Positions 42,713-54,063 of a DNA stretch of 64,000 bases are shown piece after piece; position 1 is the stretch's first letter, and the number at the start of each line of letters is the position of its first letter. The notes under the pieces are model-generated. The model searched no databases and was not told where the DNA came from. It saw only the letters and a list, made by a program, of their open reading frames with translations. The DNA comes from Curvularia sp. ZM96 (lineage: Eukaryota > Ascomycota > Dothideomycetes > Pleosporales > Pleosporaceae): contig JAJGBQ010000002.1 of the NCBI GenBank assembly GCA_022457065.1, forward strand, positions 3,844,001 through 3,908,000, written 5' to 3'. A program made the translations under genes and the position numbers.

Positions 42713-43702
42713 GCGTGCCTAGAAGGACGACGAAGACGATGATTTGATAAAGATACCACGGGCTACGAAGTCATACTTGGAAGGGAGAGGGAGAAGCGGC
42801 GTTTTAGATACATATATGGCTAGGGAAATGCATGAGATATGGAGATGGTGTGCTGTTTGCGTGATGTATGTACGGTAGCGGGGTGTCGCTATTGTACACA
42901 TGTGTTACATGGTTTTTTGCCACGCTGCGGCACCGAGGCTGGATTGTAGGCATATCAGCTATTCAGGATACCCAGTGGTCGTGTTGTTGTCAGGATGCTA
43001 GTAGATACAGTGAAGTGCAGGCTAAATTTAGGTTGTAGAACGACTTCCCGGTAGGGAATTGCCTGCTGCGCACTGAACGCTAATGTCAAAGTCGAGCTAT
43101 GTAGCGTACCTAGAACGCATCTTCATTCCGCATTCATGCATGATGCTCATGCTGTAGTGGGGGATTTCGCACACGTCACGCATAGCGAGACGCGACGAAA
43201 GACAAGTATCATGGTCATGATGATGAAGACATCTCATCAATGGCGAAATCATATTGCATTATGATACTTTTGTCTCTCGTCTGTAGACATGAAAACACAT
43301 GAGGACATTCATTGGCTCTTCCATCCACCCTCCTGTTCTCCCTTTCTCAGTGGGACTTGATTCATGATTCATTGATTCAGCACATCCCAAGCTTCCTCCG
43401 ACTAGCAAACATCGTACTGAAACTACGCGCGAGTGACGGTAGAGCTGGAGTGCGTCTGTATGTGGTGTGGCACTGACAGCCACGGTGGGGATGGTGTGAT
43501 GATGACGTCCTGGTATTGCAGCAACTGTCGGCTAGGCAATGGGAAATGACAGACCACGGCTCGTCAGACGGTGCGACTAGTCTCTTCCAACACTTGGTCG
43601 AGAGCGTCAGACTCGTAAGGTGTCATGGTGGTATAAACCATTGTGCGTGATAGTTGTGTCATGATAGGCGTTCGTGATGGGAACGCCTGGGTCGGTCGTC
43701 AC
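42713..43702. other. Convergent 3' flanks, TMA7 and a small unknown gene
   Basis: No further gene is supported in 990 bp. The stretch could contain a short 3' exon of the gene at 43703-43951 (see that entry). Confidence 0.4.
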
Positions 43703-43951
43703 TCACGTTGAGCGACGACCCTTTTTGCCCCCAATGGTGAAAGCTCGCTTGATCTTGCTTTCAGTGGTTGTTGGCGAGGTAGGGCTCATTGCCGCAGAGG
43801 TGCTTCCGGAGCGGCGGGGTTCTGAGCTCCCTGAAGATTGGGAGGAAGACCTCTTGCGGTGCTCCTCTGCTAGGATGTCGTCCAAGGAAACGTTCAAGTG
43901 GGGGTGGCTGATAGGCACCTCTTCGAGGTTTTCGACAAAGCGGGAAGCCAT
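43703..43951 (-). CDS. Small unrecognised Ser-rich protein (at least 82 aa)
   Basis: The frame from ATG at 43951 reads MASRFVENLEEVPISHPHLN, VSLDDILAEEHRKR, a Ser/Pro-rich middle and RAFTIGGKKGRRST. The well-formed N-terminus and regular codon use suggest a true gene, but I do not recognise the family. The stop codon lies within a perfect donor sequence (AC|GTGAGT at 43701-43707 on the minus strand), so the gene may continue in a short downstream exon. One acceptor (GACTAG near 43575-43580) would add Arg-Thr-Val and stop. Confidence 0.5.
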   Translation of the reverse strand: MASRFVENLEEVPISHPHLNVSLDDILAEEHRKRSSSQSSGSSEPRRSGSTSAAMSPTSPTTTESKIKRAFTIGGKKGRRST

Positions 43952-45621
43952 TGCAGTAGTAGTGGGAATTGAGGTTGGTGGAGTAGTAGTGTGGTGATAG
44001 TTGAAAGAGGATATGTGTGTTTGTGTGGGGGAGAGGGGATGTATATAGGACTGGAGGAATGATATTGACGTGGGTTTGCGTTATGATGTGCTATTGCAGT
44101 AAAAGGGTCCACGGACGGGTAAGTAAGGAGGAGGTTCCAGAACCCAGGGTGGCGTTGTTGGGGCTTGGTGGACGGATATAGTAATCAGGCACGAAAGCGG
44201 CCCGGGATGAAGGGTGGTAGCGAAGGGTGTTGGGAGCGAACGGATAAAGAGATGGTGGGAGCAGAGACAAAGGCCGGGCATGCAAGGGCGGCGAAAGGTT
44301 TTTAAGGTGGTGCAGGGCGCGCGAGAAATGAGCAACGAGCATGTGGGCGGGCGCGAGTGTGTTCGTGTGAGTGCGTGGATGCAAGGGCAGGGGTTGTCAA
44401 TTCAGGGTCCCGCCGATCGCAAAAGGCTCGACGCATTCGAAATAATAACGGCGGCGCTAAGGGCTGGGAATGACGTGCCGGCGTGGTCTGGACAGCGTTC
44501 GGCTGGCGCGCCCGCTGCTTTTGGCGCGGGCGTAACCGCAGGCGACGAACCTCTGTGTCACTCAATTGCCGTCTGCGACAGCGACAACGACAACAACGAC
44601 AGCGATGCTGAAAATAGCACACATGCCCAAGGCCGACTGGAAGCGCTCGTCGTCGGCCGTTATCGTGTGCGCCACATCTTTCGCCTCCTGTTGCCTGGCC
44701 ATCTGCAGCCATCCGTGGCGGACCCTGCAAAGTCTTAGCAGCACGCGCAATCACTTTGCCACAGGCTCTTGAGCGTGTATAGTGTAGAGTACTCCGTACA
44801 TTCGCAGGTAAGCACCCAAAATATGGTCCAGACAACATTGCGCCGATCCGTGCGATCGGCGGGCCAGCTTAGGACACGACGCCGAGCCTAAACACTCTAT
44901 CCGCATCGCACGAGGTGAGTAAGTTATTGAACGGGCGTCGTCTGCCGTGCGCGCAGCTGCTCACGAGGCCATGTCGGCCCTCCCTGGCCACTGACGTAGG
45001 ACGAGGCACAACCCAATATCTCAGCCACCGTCTTAATAATTTCCATTTCCGCAACCGGGCTGGTGGCACGCGGGTGGCCGGCTGCCGCTGCCAGCGAACG
45101 ACCTGGCAGACTCTGCTCGAGCTGCGTGTGCCGTCGACTAGCCTACATCATCGTGCAGGGACTGCCGTTCCAAACGTCGAGCGCTTGGGCCCGCACGCAG
45201 CGCTGTGTTTCTGACTTTGACACAGCCTAATGTAGCCTCCACCCTTGGGCTCCATCTCTCACGTCAACCCGCGCAACCCCGTCCTCGACTTGGGAATGAG
45301 TGCCGAAGCGCTAGCCGCGTGTGCTGCGTCCTAGTCCGGGGCATCCAATATATATCGTCATGAACATGTGCTCCAGTCGGCGCGCAATTCGTCTCGCTAA
45401 CTGCTCTGAGTCCAATGCGGGGGCGGCATACACCACGCTCCGCTAGTCAGACTGACCACGAGATACTCATCCCCACAGACGTGTGCAAGCTTTTGGTAAC
45501 GGGCGCGGGTCCAATGCGTCGCCAACTCATCCATCCTCTGCACCGCAACCTGACGATCCCTCGCAATGGGCACGCCCTAACGTAGGTTGCCTAGTCAGCC
45601 ATCCAGCCATCCAGCCAGCCA
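43952..45621. other. 1.7-kb GC-rich gene-free region
   Basis: Frames overlap on both strands (for example 44214-44738 and 44302-44838) and consist of Arg/Gly/Ala/Pro-biased composition without domains, so none is called. The region is 5' of the small gene at 43703-43951 and 3' of DBR1. Nothing else is recognised. Confidence 0.4.
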
Positions 45622-47357
45622 TCACCACTGTCCTCGACCGCGTCCGCCTCTTCCCCCTCGCCCACGACCTCCACGCCCTTGGCCGCGTCCGCCTCCTCTG
45701 CGTCCATCTCCGCCTCTATGTCCCCCTCTTCCACCGCCCCGGTTCGATCGCTGCTGTTCTGGCCTCGGTCCGTTTTGTGCTAACCGTGTCCGCTCCTCGT
45801 CGGAAGCGTCAAACACGTTTGCGATCTGCACAAGATCGCAGAATCGCTGAGTATGCGGGTTAGTGTACTCGCTAGGCTGCTCTTGTACATGAATGCCTGA
45901 CGCGGCATCGCACACTGGCGCAGTTTGCGCAAAATCTTCGGGGATCGTCATCCTGTTGGCTTTCACTAGGTTCTCCTCTACCCACTCCATCTCCTTCTCT
46001 ATCAGTGGTCGGTAGAAAGCATCGCCTTTATCTGCAGGTACTTGGAAATGCGGGTCTCCAACCTGCAGGTGATCAGCAAACACTCGAGTGATGGCAAGCC
46101 ACTCTTTGTCGTATTGCAGCTGTAGAGGGCGTTGTAGCTCGGCCGGCGTGTGTGGCTCAATCTCAAGCAACTGTAGAAAGTTCCGTTTAGGCAAACACTT
46201 GTCCAGCGCTAAGAAATTGGTCGTCTTATTGGTTATGTCCTCAGGGAAAGGTAAGGTCTGGACGGGTTCAGATTTTGGACGAGAAAAAGCCTCAGGTAAT
46301 AGGCTCCGAATATCTTCAGGAACCTCGGATTCCTCTTCAGCTGTTGCAGTCTTGCTTGCCTCTTTGTTCTCCGTAGTGGGAGCCGTTGGAGTTTCGTCTT
46401 CGTCCATGTCAAGATCGATCTCGGCGTCATTCTTTGGTGCTGGGACAGGCTCGTCGCCTGCCATATCGAGGTCAATCTCGTCGTCATTCGTTACTGCTGT
46501 GGCGACGCTCTCAGGCTGAGCGCTTGGCTGAGCACTCGGCTCTGTGCTAGTCTGGGCGTCTTTGTGCTGCCATACGGCAGGATACTTGGCATGCATATGT
46601 GCACTAAACCAATGCGGTGGTCGTAGGCGCTCCAAGACTGCTCTAGCAGCGACACTCCCAAGGCTACCATCTTTTGCTTCCTGTTCAAAGTCGGGCTTCC
46701 ACTTGAAGAGCTGTCGGTAATTGCCTTTCCACTCCATGCCGCGCGGCCAGTCATGGCTCAGTCCAATATCAACTTGTGTTCGTATCTGAAGCAGTTTTCG
46801 CACGTCAAGCTCCCGGACGTGATAGACACTTCTCACGTCGTCGCTATTGTAGGGCAAACGCTCATAATGCGGCTTCTTGTAATTGTAGCCTTTCCAGATA
46901 CCAGATAGACCTGCAATACGAAGGGGACCCAGTTGTATTACGTTTGCTGCGCCCATGTAGTAGATCTTTGGCGCAGCCCACCCACCGTAGTAGAGCTCCC
47001 ACATGTAATTGCTCGCTTCGTGATTACCGCCGATGAATATGGTGAGATACGGAGCGATGCGTACGCCGGAGTAGTATTCGTGGAAGTCGTGCATGGCATA
47101 GTATTTGGAGGGGATCGATACTGCCTTGAGATCAGATGCATTTCGGACAGCCTACAAAGTCAGATACTGGAAACACATTGCAATGATGAACTACTTACCT
47201 GAAAGTCACCGCCGATAATCAATAGATCGACGTCAGGCCAACCCTTCATCTCGCATGACTTTGCGACAGATGCGTAGATCTCATTGAGCACTCCGTGACC
47301 GCAGCCCTCTACTGCTATGCGCAGCCCTTGCCGTTCAATCAATTCAGGCGCTGACAT
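45622..47357 (-). CDS. DBR1: Intron lariat debranching enzyme
   Basis: DBR1 hydrolyses the 2'-5' bond of excised intron lariats in the nucleus. Exons 47357-47199 and 47151-45622 give 562 aa. The metallophosphoesterase motifs occur in order: GCGHG near residue 19, DLLIIGGDFQ at the end of exon 1, FIGGNHEASNYMWEL, GLSHDWPRG and HWFSAHMHAKYPAVW. The C-terminal DBR1 domain includes FLALDKCLPKRNFLQLLEI and YDKEWLAITRVF. The last 42 residues are an Arg/Gly tail (RGG-type repeats). Between about residues 245 and 345 is a low-complexity acidic region. It diverges from an RNase P-type gene across 281 bp. Confidence 0.95.
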
Positions 47358-47638
47358 GCTTGGCAACTCAAAGCAGCTGACGCGAGTGAATCTGGTGGAG
47401 TAGCGATGTAGCCAGAGCACCACTTGTGGATTTGTGTGCGTGGTACTTGGGCACAAGCAATTGCGATCCAGAATAGTAAACAGTCGAACTGAGAAGTTAT
47501 GGAGCGAGGTACGACCGACGGCCCTGCAGCTGCTAGCGTCGGAAATCGGCGTTATGATAAGAAGCGAGCACGTGGTGATACCGGACCTGCAGAAGCTCTC
47601 TCCAAGCTCTGCACCCAGATCATACAGGTGCTCCAACA
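47358..47638. promoter_or_regulatory. Bidirectional promoter, DBR1 and Rpr2-family gene
   Basis: This 281-bp gap lies between two divergent RNA-processing genes. No gene is present and no TATA box is obvious. Confidence 0.45.
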
Positions 47639-48220
47639 ATGGCACAAACCGACCAAATCGAAGCGCGGGCGCGATTCCTTCAGGAGGCTACTCATATCCT
47701 CGCTGCCTCTTCGCCAACGACTGCAGCATTCATTGGAAGGGCACATAACAAGCTGATTGAGGATAGCGAGTTGGAAATTCCAAGCAAAGAAGTCGATGCC
47801 TATCGTCGAAGCATCTGCAACGCCTGTGGAAACGTCATGATTCCTGGATGGTCATGCAAAGTTTCAAGCCATCTTCCCGGTATAGTTTCCACAAGAGAAG
47901 ACCGTAACAAATCCAAGAAACTACCAAAGGTAGAAAAAACCATCGTCTATACGTGCTTGATGTGCCATCGCGAGACACATCAATCACTTCGGCAGAAACC
48001 ACGCAGAAAGAACGAAAAATTGATACCCGGGCGAAATGCAGAACTTGCCCCAGCGCCAGCAAGGCCAGCAAAGGAAGTCGACAACGCGCCCAAGACGCTA
48101 AACGCCAGCAGCAAGCAAAGACAAAAGGCACGCAAAGGCGGCCTGCAAGCCATGCTCGACAAAAAGAAGTCAGAGAACTCGGCCAATGGCGGCCTCGACC
48201 TGATGGACTTTGCCATGTAA
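47639..48220 (+). CDS. RNase P/MRP zinc-binding subunit, Rpr2/Rpp21/Snm1 family
   Basis: The protein is a predicted subunit of RNase P (tRNA 5' processing) or RNase MRP. It is a single exon of 193 aa. An N-terminal helical region (ARARFLQEATHILAASSP) precedes the zinc ribbon with C60-x2-C63 (CNACGNVMIPGWSC) and C106-x2-C109 (YTCLMCHRETH), the family's four-Cys arrangement. A basic region then leads to the end. Yeast has two paralogues, Rpr2 for RNase P and Snm1 for RNase MRP, and the sequence does not decide between them. The neighbouring divergent gene, DBR1, is also in RNA processing. Confidence 0.87.
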   Translation: MAQTDQIEARARFLQEATHILAASSPTTAAFIGRAHNKLIEDSELEIPSKEVDAYRRSICNACGNVMIPGWSCKVSSHLPGIVSTREDRNKSKKLPKVEKTIVYTCLMCHRETHQSLRQKPRRKNEKLIPGRNAELAPAPARPAKEVDNAPKTLNASSKQRQKARKGGLQAMLDKKKSENSANGGLDLMDFAM

Positions 48221-48417
48221 ACGTCGGGTAGGGCTGAGTAGCAGCAACCCTGCCAGGATGCGTCACGGCTTAGCGAAACCCCGCTATGCGACCGCGGGGC
48301 GACTCAAAAAATTCCAGCACTTTCGTCATCAGAACTTGCGGCGCCACTTCACATACTCAGGAGTAAATTCAGTTTCTTCAACCTTACCCTACAGTCACAT
48401 TACTTGATTTTGAAAAC

Positions 48418-49976
48418 ATGGCAGAGCATAGGAGTCTTGCGAAAGACCTCTTCGAGGACATGGGCCGCAAGGTCGCCGAGGCTAGCGCCCAGCCAGACAG
48501 TGAAGACGGCAGCAAAGTTGTCGATGAGATTGAGAGTTTGTGCATGAACTGCCACGAGAATGTAAGTATAGCAGTAGAGGGTACATACAACTAGCTGACA
48601 TTCTCTAAGGGAACTACTCGGCTGCTCCTCACCAGGATACCATTCTTCCGTGAGATCGTCCTCATGTCCTTCTCATGCCCGCACTGCCACTTCAAAAACT
48701 CCGAGGTCCAGCCCGCTGGTGAAATACAACAGCGAGGCGTCCGATTCTCGCTCAAGGTCGAAAATGCCGACGACCTCAGCCGACAGATTATCAAGAGCGA
48801 CACCGCGATCTTCCGAATTGAGGATATCGATCTAGAGATTCCCCCAGGAAGGGGACAGCTGACCAACGTTGAGGGCATTCTCAGCATGGTTGCGCAAGAC
48901 TTGGAACAGAAACAAGACGAGAGGAAGGAGGTAGTACCAGAGGTCTACGAGCAGTTACAGGGTGTGATCAACACGCTGAAGCAAATGGCGAGCGGAGAGA
49001 AACTGCCATTCAAGCTGACGATTGACGACCCTGCCGGTAACTCCTCGATTGAGCCTCCGACCGTACTCGCTGCGGGCAAATACTCTCGAAATGAGTACGC
49101 GCGCACTGCCGCACAAAACGAGGCGCTGGGCCTTGGAGATACTAGCGGCGAGGCGCCTGCCACGGAGATTCGCCCAGAGTACCACGCTTCGCAGATGTAC
49201 CCCGAGATGCCCTCAGCCAACCAGCCCATGGTAAACAACGTAGACGACGACGATATCGTAGAGAACCAGGTTTATTCGTTCCCTGCTAGTTGTCCTGGAT
49301 GCACCAAGCCATGCACTACCAACATGAAGATGGTCAACATTCCTCACTTCAAACAAGTCGTCCTGATGAGCACTGTGTGCGATCACTGTGGATGTAAGTT
49401 CGACCTCAAAATCTGGACACGACCACTTGCTAACGTGCTGTAGACCGAAGTAATGAAGTCAAGACGGGAGGTGAGGTTCCTGAGAAGGGCCGCGTCATCA
49501 CCGTTACTGTTGACAGCAAAGAGGATCTGTCGCGAGATATCCTCAAGGCCGAGTCGTGCGCCATGTCTTGCCCTGAACTGAACCTCAGTGTCGAGCCCGG
49601 TACGCTTGGCGGTCGCTTCACAACGATCGAGGGTCTCCTTACGCAAGTACGCGACGACCTGAGATCTTCCATCTTCGATGCTGGCGATGGTGGTGATTCG
49701 ATGGATTCAGAGGCGAAGCAAAAGTGGAATACTTTCTTCGACAATCTCTCAAAAGCTATCAACGGTGAAGACAAATTCACCATTGTCCTTAGGGACCCTC
49801 TTGCCAGCAGCTATGTCCAAAGCTTCACCGCACCAGAGCCGGACCCCAAGATCAGCGCCGAGGACTACGAGCGAACAGAGGAGGAAGAGGAGGATCTAGG
49901 TCTGAAGGATATGAAGACGGAGGGCTATGAGCAAGAGCATGCGGCGACGAACGGTGCGACCACCAATGGCGCGTAA
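48418..49976 (+). CDS. ZPR1: Zinc finger protein ZPR1
   Basis: ZPR1 is a chaperone for translation elongation factor eEF1A and has two ZPR1 modules. Exons 48418-48561, 48610-49393 and 49444-49976 give 486 aa. Module 1 starts with the zinc finger SLCMNCHEN, joined to GTTRLLLTRIPFFREIVLMS and closing with FSCPHCHFKNSEVQ. Module 2 has SFPASCPGCTKPCTTNMKMV and STVCDHCGCKYRSNEVKTGG type sequence, where CGYRSNEVK is created by the second splice. Each finger is followed by the alpha/beta domain (GVRFSLKVENADDLSRQIIK and RVITVTVDSKEDLSRDILK). An acidic C-terminal tail is usual. It lies 197 bp downstream of the Rpr2-family gene on the same strand. Confidence 0.96.
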
Positions 49977-50179
49977 GGGTTCGGATCAATTCCACATCTT
50001 GTAGATTTCCTTGACTCTTCTTGCATTGAGTCGGCGCTTCCGAAGATACCAGGGCCTCGCCAGCCACGATGAGTACAAAAATGATTTCATACCGCAGTAT
50101 GTTCGCCGCTGGTTATGTTTTGTGACGTCGCCGTGACCGATGCCGCCATGTGTGATGTTCTTTGTGCTTGGCTGGTCGC

Positions 50180-50738
50180 TCAACCCGCCAGAGGGTTTGC
50201 GTGTATTGTGACATTCTTGATCTCGATCCTCTCTTGCGGGCGCGACTTCTTGTCTACTTGCACCTGCTCTATATCATCTAACGTCTCCCAACCCTCCAAG
50301 ACCTTTCCAAACACGGTATTCTTCCCATCCAAGTGCGGAGCGGCTGCGAATGTAATGAAGAACTGAGAACCGTTGGAATTCGGGCCCTTATTTGCCATGC
50401 TCACAATTCCCCTCGCATTGTGCCTCAGCGCTGGCCTGATTTCGTCCTCGAATAGCTGGTTCGGTGTGTCGAAGATGGACGTGGAAGTCTTGGACTTGGG
50501 ATCGGAAGCAGGCGACCCTGTCTGTACCATGAACGAAGGAATCATGCGGTGGAACGGCGAGCCATTGTAGAAGCCCGAAGCGCAGAGGGCTAAAAAGTTC
50601 TCGGCGGTTTTGGGGACGGTTTCGCAGAAAACTTCGAGTTTGATGTCACCTTTGGTAGTGTGTAGCTGGGCAGCGTTAGCAGCATGTTTCGCAGAGGGGG
50701 ACATGCAAGAAGGTTTCGGGACTTACGGTTACGGACAT
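50180..50738 (-). CDS. CYP10: Peptidyl-prolyl cis-trans isomerase-like 3 (cyclophilin)
   Basis: This is a spliceosome-associated cyclophilin of the PPIL3 class. A 12-nt first exon (50738-50727, MSVT) is joined to 50665-50180, giving 165 aa, the standard length. Visible motifs are LHTTKGDIKLEVFCETVPKT, ENFLALCASGFYNGSPFHRM, IPSFMVQTGSP, GIVSMANKGPNSNGSQFFIT and HLDGKNTVFGKVLEGW. The active-site FHR, QFFIT and HLDGK are kept, so isomerase activity is likely. A Ser/Thr-containing insert DPKSKTSTSIFDTPNQ replaces the usual glycine-rich loop. The gene diverges from the arrestin-like gene. Confidence 0.93.
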
Positions 50739-51419
50739 GGTGGTGGTGAGATGTGGTGTTGATCAGAGGGCAGGATTGCGCGGTCAGATGCGTAGCAGAC
50801 GCGGCGAAGTTGTCGAGCTTACCTACCATCTCCACCTCGCGGCGGCTAGAACATGGTGCGTCAGCCCCATCTATACGTTTCACCTTGCTGCAATCGCCCT
50901 GCATTCGCTATCATCGCCATTATCCTAGCCTTCTCGCGCCTGCGGTCTATGCTCAGCCCTTGGGCTCCATTCTTAGCCGCGCCAGCTATACAGACTCCAG
51001 CTGCAGCTGCAGCTCCAGCTCCAGCTTTCACTCCACCCCATAATCAGCAGAGCCCTACGGGCCTCGGACGTCATCTACTCCAGACTACAACATACCCACG
51101 CACCCACTACACGCTCCGTCCCGTACAAACCTCTCGCATTCTCGCCGGTCGGCCCGCCGCGCAGCCACCGGCTCCCCTGCCGCCCATCCAGCGAGACCCC
51201 GCTGGTTCAAGAGTCGAGGCGTCTGCCGTACATCGCCCTAACCCCACACTCGAGGCTACCTGCTGGTAGCTCACAGCACCAGATCGCATAGCTACCAGTC
51301 GGCCCACTACATTTGACCAAGGGCGCGCATCTCCAACACGAGGCCTGGGTGCTCAAAGGCCACAGTCACGCCCATGCAGCGCCAGCTGCGGTCCCACGCT
51401 TGCGCTGTGAGATTCAAAC
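50739..51419. promoter_or_regulatory. Divergent intergenic region, PPIL3-type cyclophilin and LDB19-type arrestin
   Basis: No gene is supported in 681 bp. A (CAGCTG/CAGCTC)n run sits at about 50996-51026. Frames across it are Ala/Pro-rich and have no domain. Confidence 0.4.
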
Positions 51420-52798
51420 ATGTCGGCCTTCGTGCGCGTCTCAGGACCGCCAAACAGTAACTTTCTTGTGGGCTATCCTGGCATATCAGCTACACTTGTA
51501 CGTGCTTCCTGTCCAGTCCTCTTGTCATTGCATGTCGGGCGCTTCCATGTGCCCATCTGGGGCCACTGCTCGGCGCGCAGCGCTTTCGCAACCTCACGAG
51601 TTCAATGCTGACACCCCCGCAGCCTCGAATAGAAGGAAAAGTCGAAATACGCCCACTCGTAGGTATCTCGGCGCCCGTCAATGTCTCGCTCGTCACCATT
51701 GCCTTGCACCGTCGCGAGACCATCCACCCCTCCGCCGACTCGGTCACCAAGAAGCACCTGGCTGCCCCGCGCAAAGAAATCACCGACATTGTGGGCAAGG
51801 AAATGCTCCTGTATCGATGTTCGCCTGGAAAAGAGTATGAGAGCATATTATGTATGGACCTCCCCTTCGTGATCTTCATACCATATGGACGTGGTGGCGA
51901 GGAGGTGGCACGGAGAGTCCCGCCTGCGAGTTTACAGTTACCGAGTCGGACGGCTGAGACATTCTACGAGCTGGTCGTGACGGTTCAGCAAGGTCCGCAA
52001 GAACAGAAGAAGTACCCATTCGCAGTACCAATACAACGATACGACACCCTCTCCACGTTTGGCATGTACAATCGACCCGAGAGCGCGGAACGAGTCACGG
52101 ATCACCTAGTCACTCTTGGAATAAGTCTGCCTCGTTGGAGTTACGGCCCGCTCGATCCAGTTTCAGTATACATTAAGCTCAGTCCAAACCCGGACTGGTT
52201 GAACAAGGCGAAGAAGGTCACGATACAAAAGATCACAGTTGGCATAGACGAGGAGATCATTTTCAATCACGAGGGAGACGAACCGACACGAAAAGTAAAG
52301 AATCTGGCGAAAACGACACAGGCTGTCGGAGTCAAGATGCCTGAAGCCGGCTATTTCACCAACCTTGGACTCGTCTTCCCAGCGAAGGATTTGCGAGACA
52401 ACGCTGGAATAATACCCAGAGGACAGAAGGAATTTCCAATGTACGCTGTGAATGGCTTCACGACAACTGGCACTCTGTACAAGATTGAATACTATCTTAC
52501 GGTCAAGGTAAGCTGAGGCGGACACGTTCTAGTACTAAGCGCTTACCAGCTGCAGGCACAAATGTCGTCAGCACGAGATATTTTGCTTCGTCAGCCAATT
52601 GTTGTATGTCCGTTCGACCATGCCGGCTGCAAACAAGAGATGGAAGCCATTGAACAAGCCGCCAAGGACGCCGCACACGTCGCGCCTGACAACCCCATGC
52701 TTCCTGCCAGCACAATCATACGATCCAACGACCCAGAAGGGTTACGCGCTCTCGGTATCTCCATCGTAGGTGGTGTACGGAAACCGCTAATTGAGTGA
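51420..52798 (+). CDS. Arrestin-related protein, LDB19/Art1 type
   Basis: Alpha-arrestins of this type recruit Rsp5-class ubiquitin ligases to plasma-membrane transporters for endocytosis. Exons 51420-51497, 51623-52507 and 52556-52798 give 401 aa. The N-terminus MSAFVRVSGPPNSNFLVGYP joins across intron 1 as GISATL|PRIEGKVEIRP. VSLVTIALHRRETIH and DLPFVIFIPYGRGG follow, then the arrestin-C-like beta strands with TLGISLPRWSYGPLDPVSVY. The last exon adds MSSARDILLRQPIVVCPFDH and CKQEMEAIEQAAKDAA. No PPxY motif is visible, so ligase recruitment through that motif is not supported. The name LDB19-like rests on the N-terminal domain. Confidence 0.82.
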
Positions 52799-54063
52799 AG
52801 AGCTATGATTGGAGAGTTCGAATTCCGTAAGGAAGTGGTTGTTTCTGGAAAGCTGTCAAGCTCGAGTGACATACCTACGACCTTCACGCAATTAAAGGGA
52901 CACGGCAAACGCCTTCCGTTTCATTGCAGCTCAAATCCAGTGCAGAGCCTCACAGCTTCACTGACGGTCCTTTCGAATCGGAAGCATTGTTGGAGCCCTT
53001 CCAAACCATCCACGCGAAGCCTGAAGTTCTCAGTCGCATGTGACTGCGTGCGGCACAGCAAGAATACTGGCGATGTAGCTTGCGCTACAAGTACCGTTTG
53101 CTGCAGCAAAGGCTATGAGCTATGTGTTGGACTCCGTCACCGCACGTATTTGGTCCCATTTGAGCGTACAATCGGCGTAACGACATATACCCAGCAGCGT
53201 CATGCAGTGTACAACACAAGCCCTTGAGTTTGTTTTTTTCGTTCTTGTTTCTTCCGTTGGGCGTTTGATACTGGAGGGTACGGGTGGATGGGACAGTTGC
53301 TTGAATACTTTTGCCTTTATGATACCTTCAGCCCCTTCCTTTTTTCAACGTTTAATCACTAGTCATTTTGGTTGCAAACGAGTAGGGCCAGATAAGAGAT
53401 TTGGTTGTGCGAGGTTTTGTAAGAATGGCTATGTGTAGCGGTGGTGTGGTGGTTGAAGAGCAGGAGGACCGGAGATATCTAGGTGACTGGCTTTGTCCTG
53501 TGGGGAGAGAGAGCAAGAAGAGTCGGAGATGTCGTTGTTATTATTACTATATTTCACTCGACACAATACATATAATACTTTGTATTCGTCCTTTAGCGTG
53601 CAACCCTTCTTTTGGAAACGTTGGTTTCTTTTGTCTGTTTTCCACAGATCGAGTTATGAGACCGAGTCTTAGTAGCTAAGTTTGAATACTGTACTTCATT
53701 TCAAGCATGCACGTGAAACTCGGCAGAAGATAGATCCAGATCGAAGGCAAATGGGGGATCTCGGCACTGTGGCGGAAAAGCCGCGGAGGTTTGTCATCGG
53801 AATCTTTTGGAAATGCAAGCTTATCGATAGGCTGGCGCATTGCGTGACTGCAAAGGGCCCTATCATCCGCGACATCGGCTCTAGGAATCTTTTGTATTCG
53901 GCCTGCGCTCTGCTTTCGTTCTTGTTTTGCACTCGATATCCTCTTGCATTCTACGGTGTTCTTCTGTCTGCTTTGTGTCCAAGATCATTTTCGTTTTTTC
54001 TGTAAATTGGTTTCCACTTCTGGACTTGCCACCCCTCGTTCCCCCGCCAATCGCTCGCTCACC
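52799..54063. other. Intergenic region between the arrestin gene and NAR1
   Basis: No gene is supported in 1.27 kb. T-rich sequence around 53230-53260 and 53335-53375 fits a 3' untranslated end. CT-rich sequence before 54064 fits the NAR1 promoter. Confidence 0.4.

Noticed and set aside
44214..44838. Overlapping 170-codon frames on both strands
   Set aside because: No recognised family and mirror-image overlap; composition is that of GC-rich intergenic DNA.
45483..45863. 126-codon frame antisense to the DBR1 tail
   Set aside because: It is the antisense reading of the Arg/Gly repeat coding region of DBR1.
50996..51026. CAGCTG/CAGCTC-rich tract as a regulatory palindrome
   Set aside because: It is most simply a short microsatellite in the divergent promoter; no further support for a binding site.
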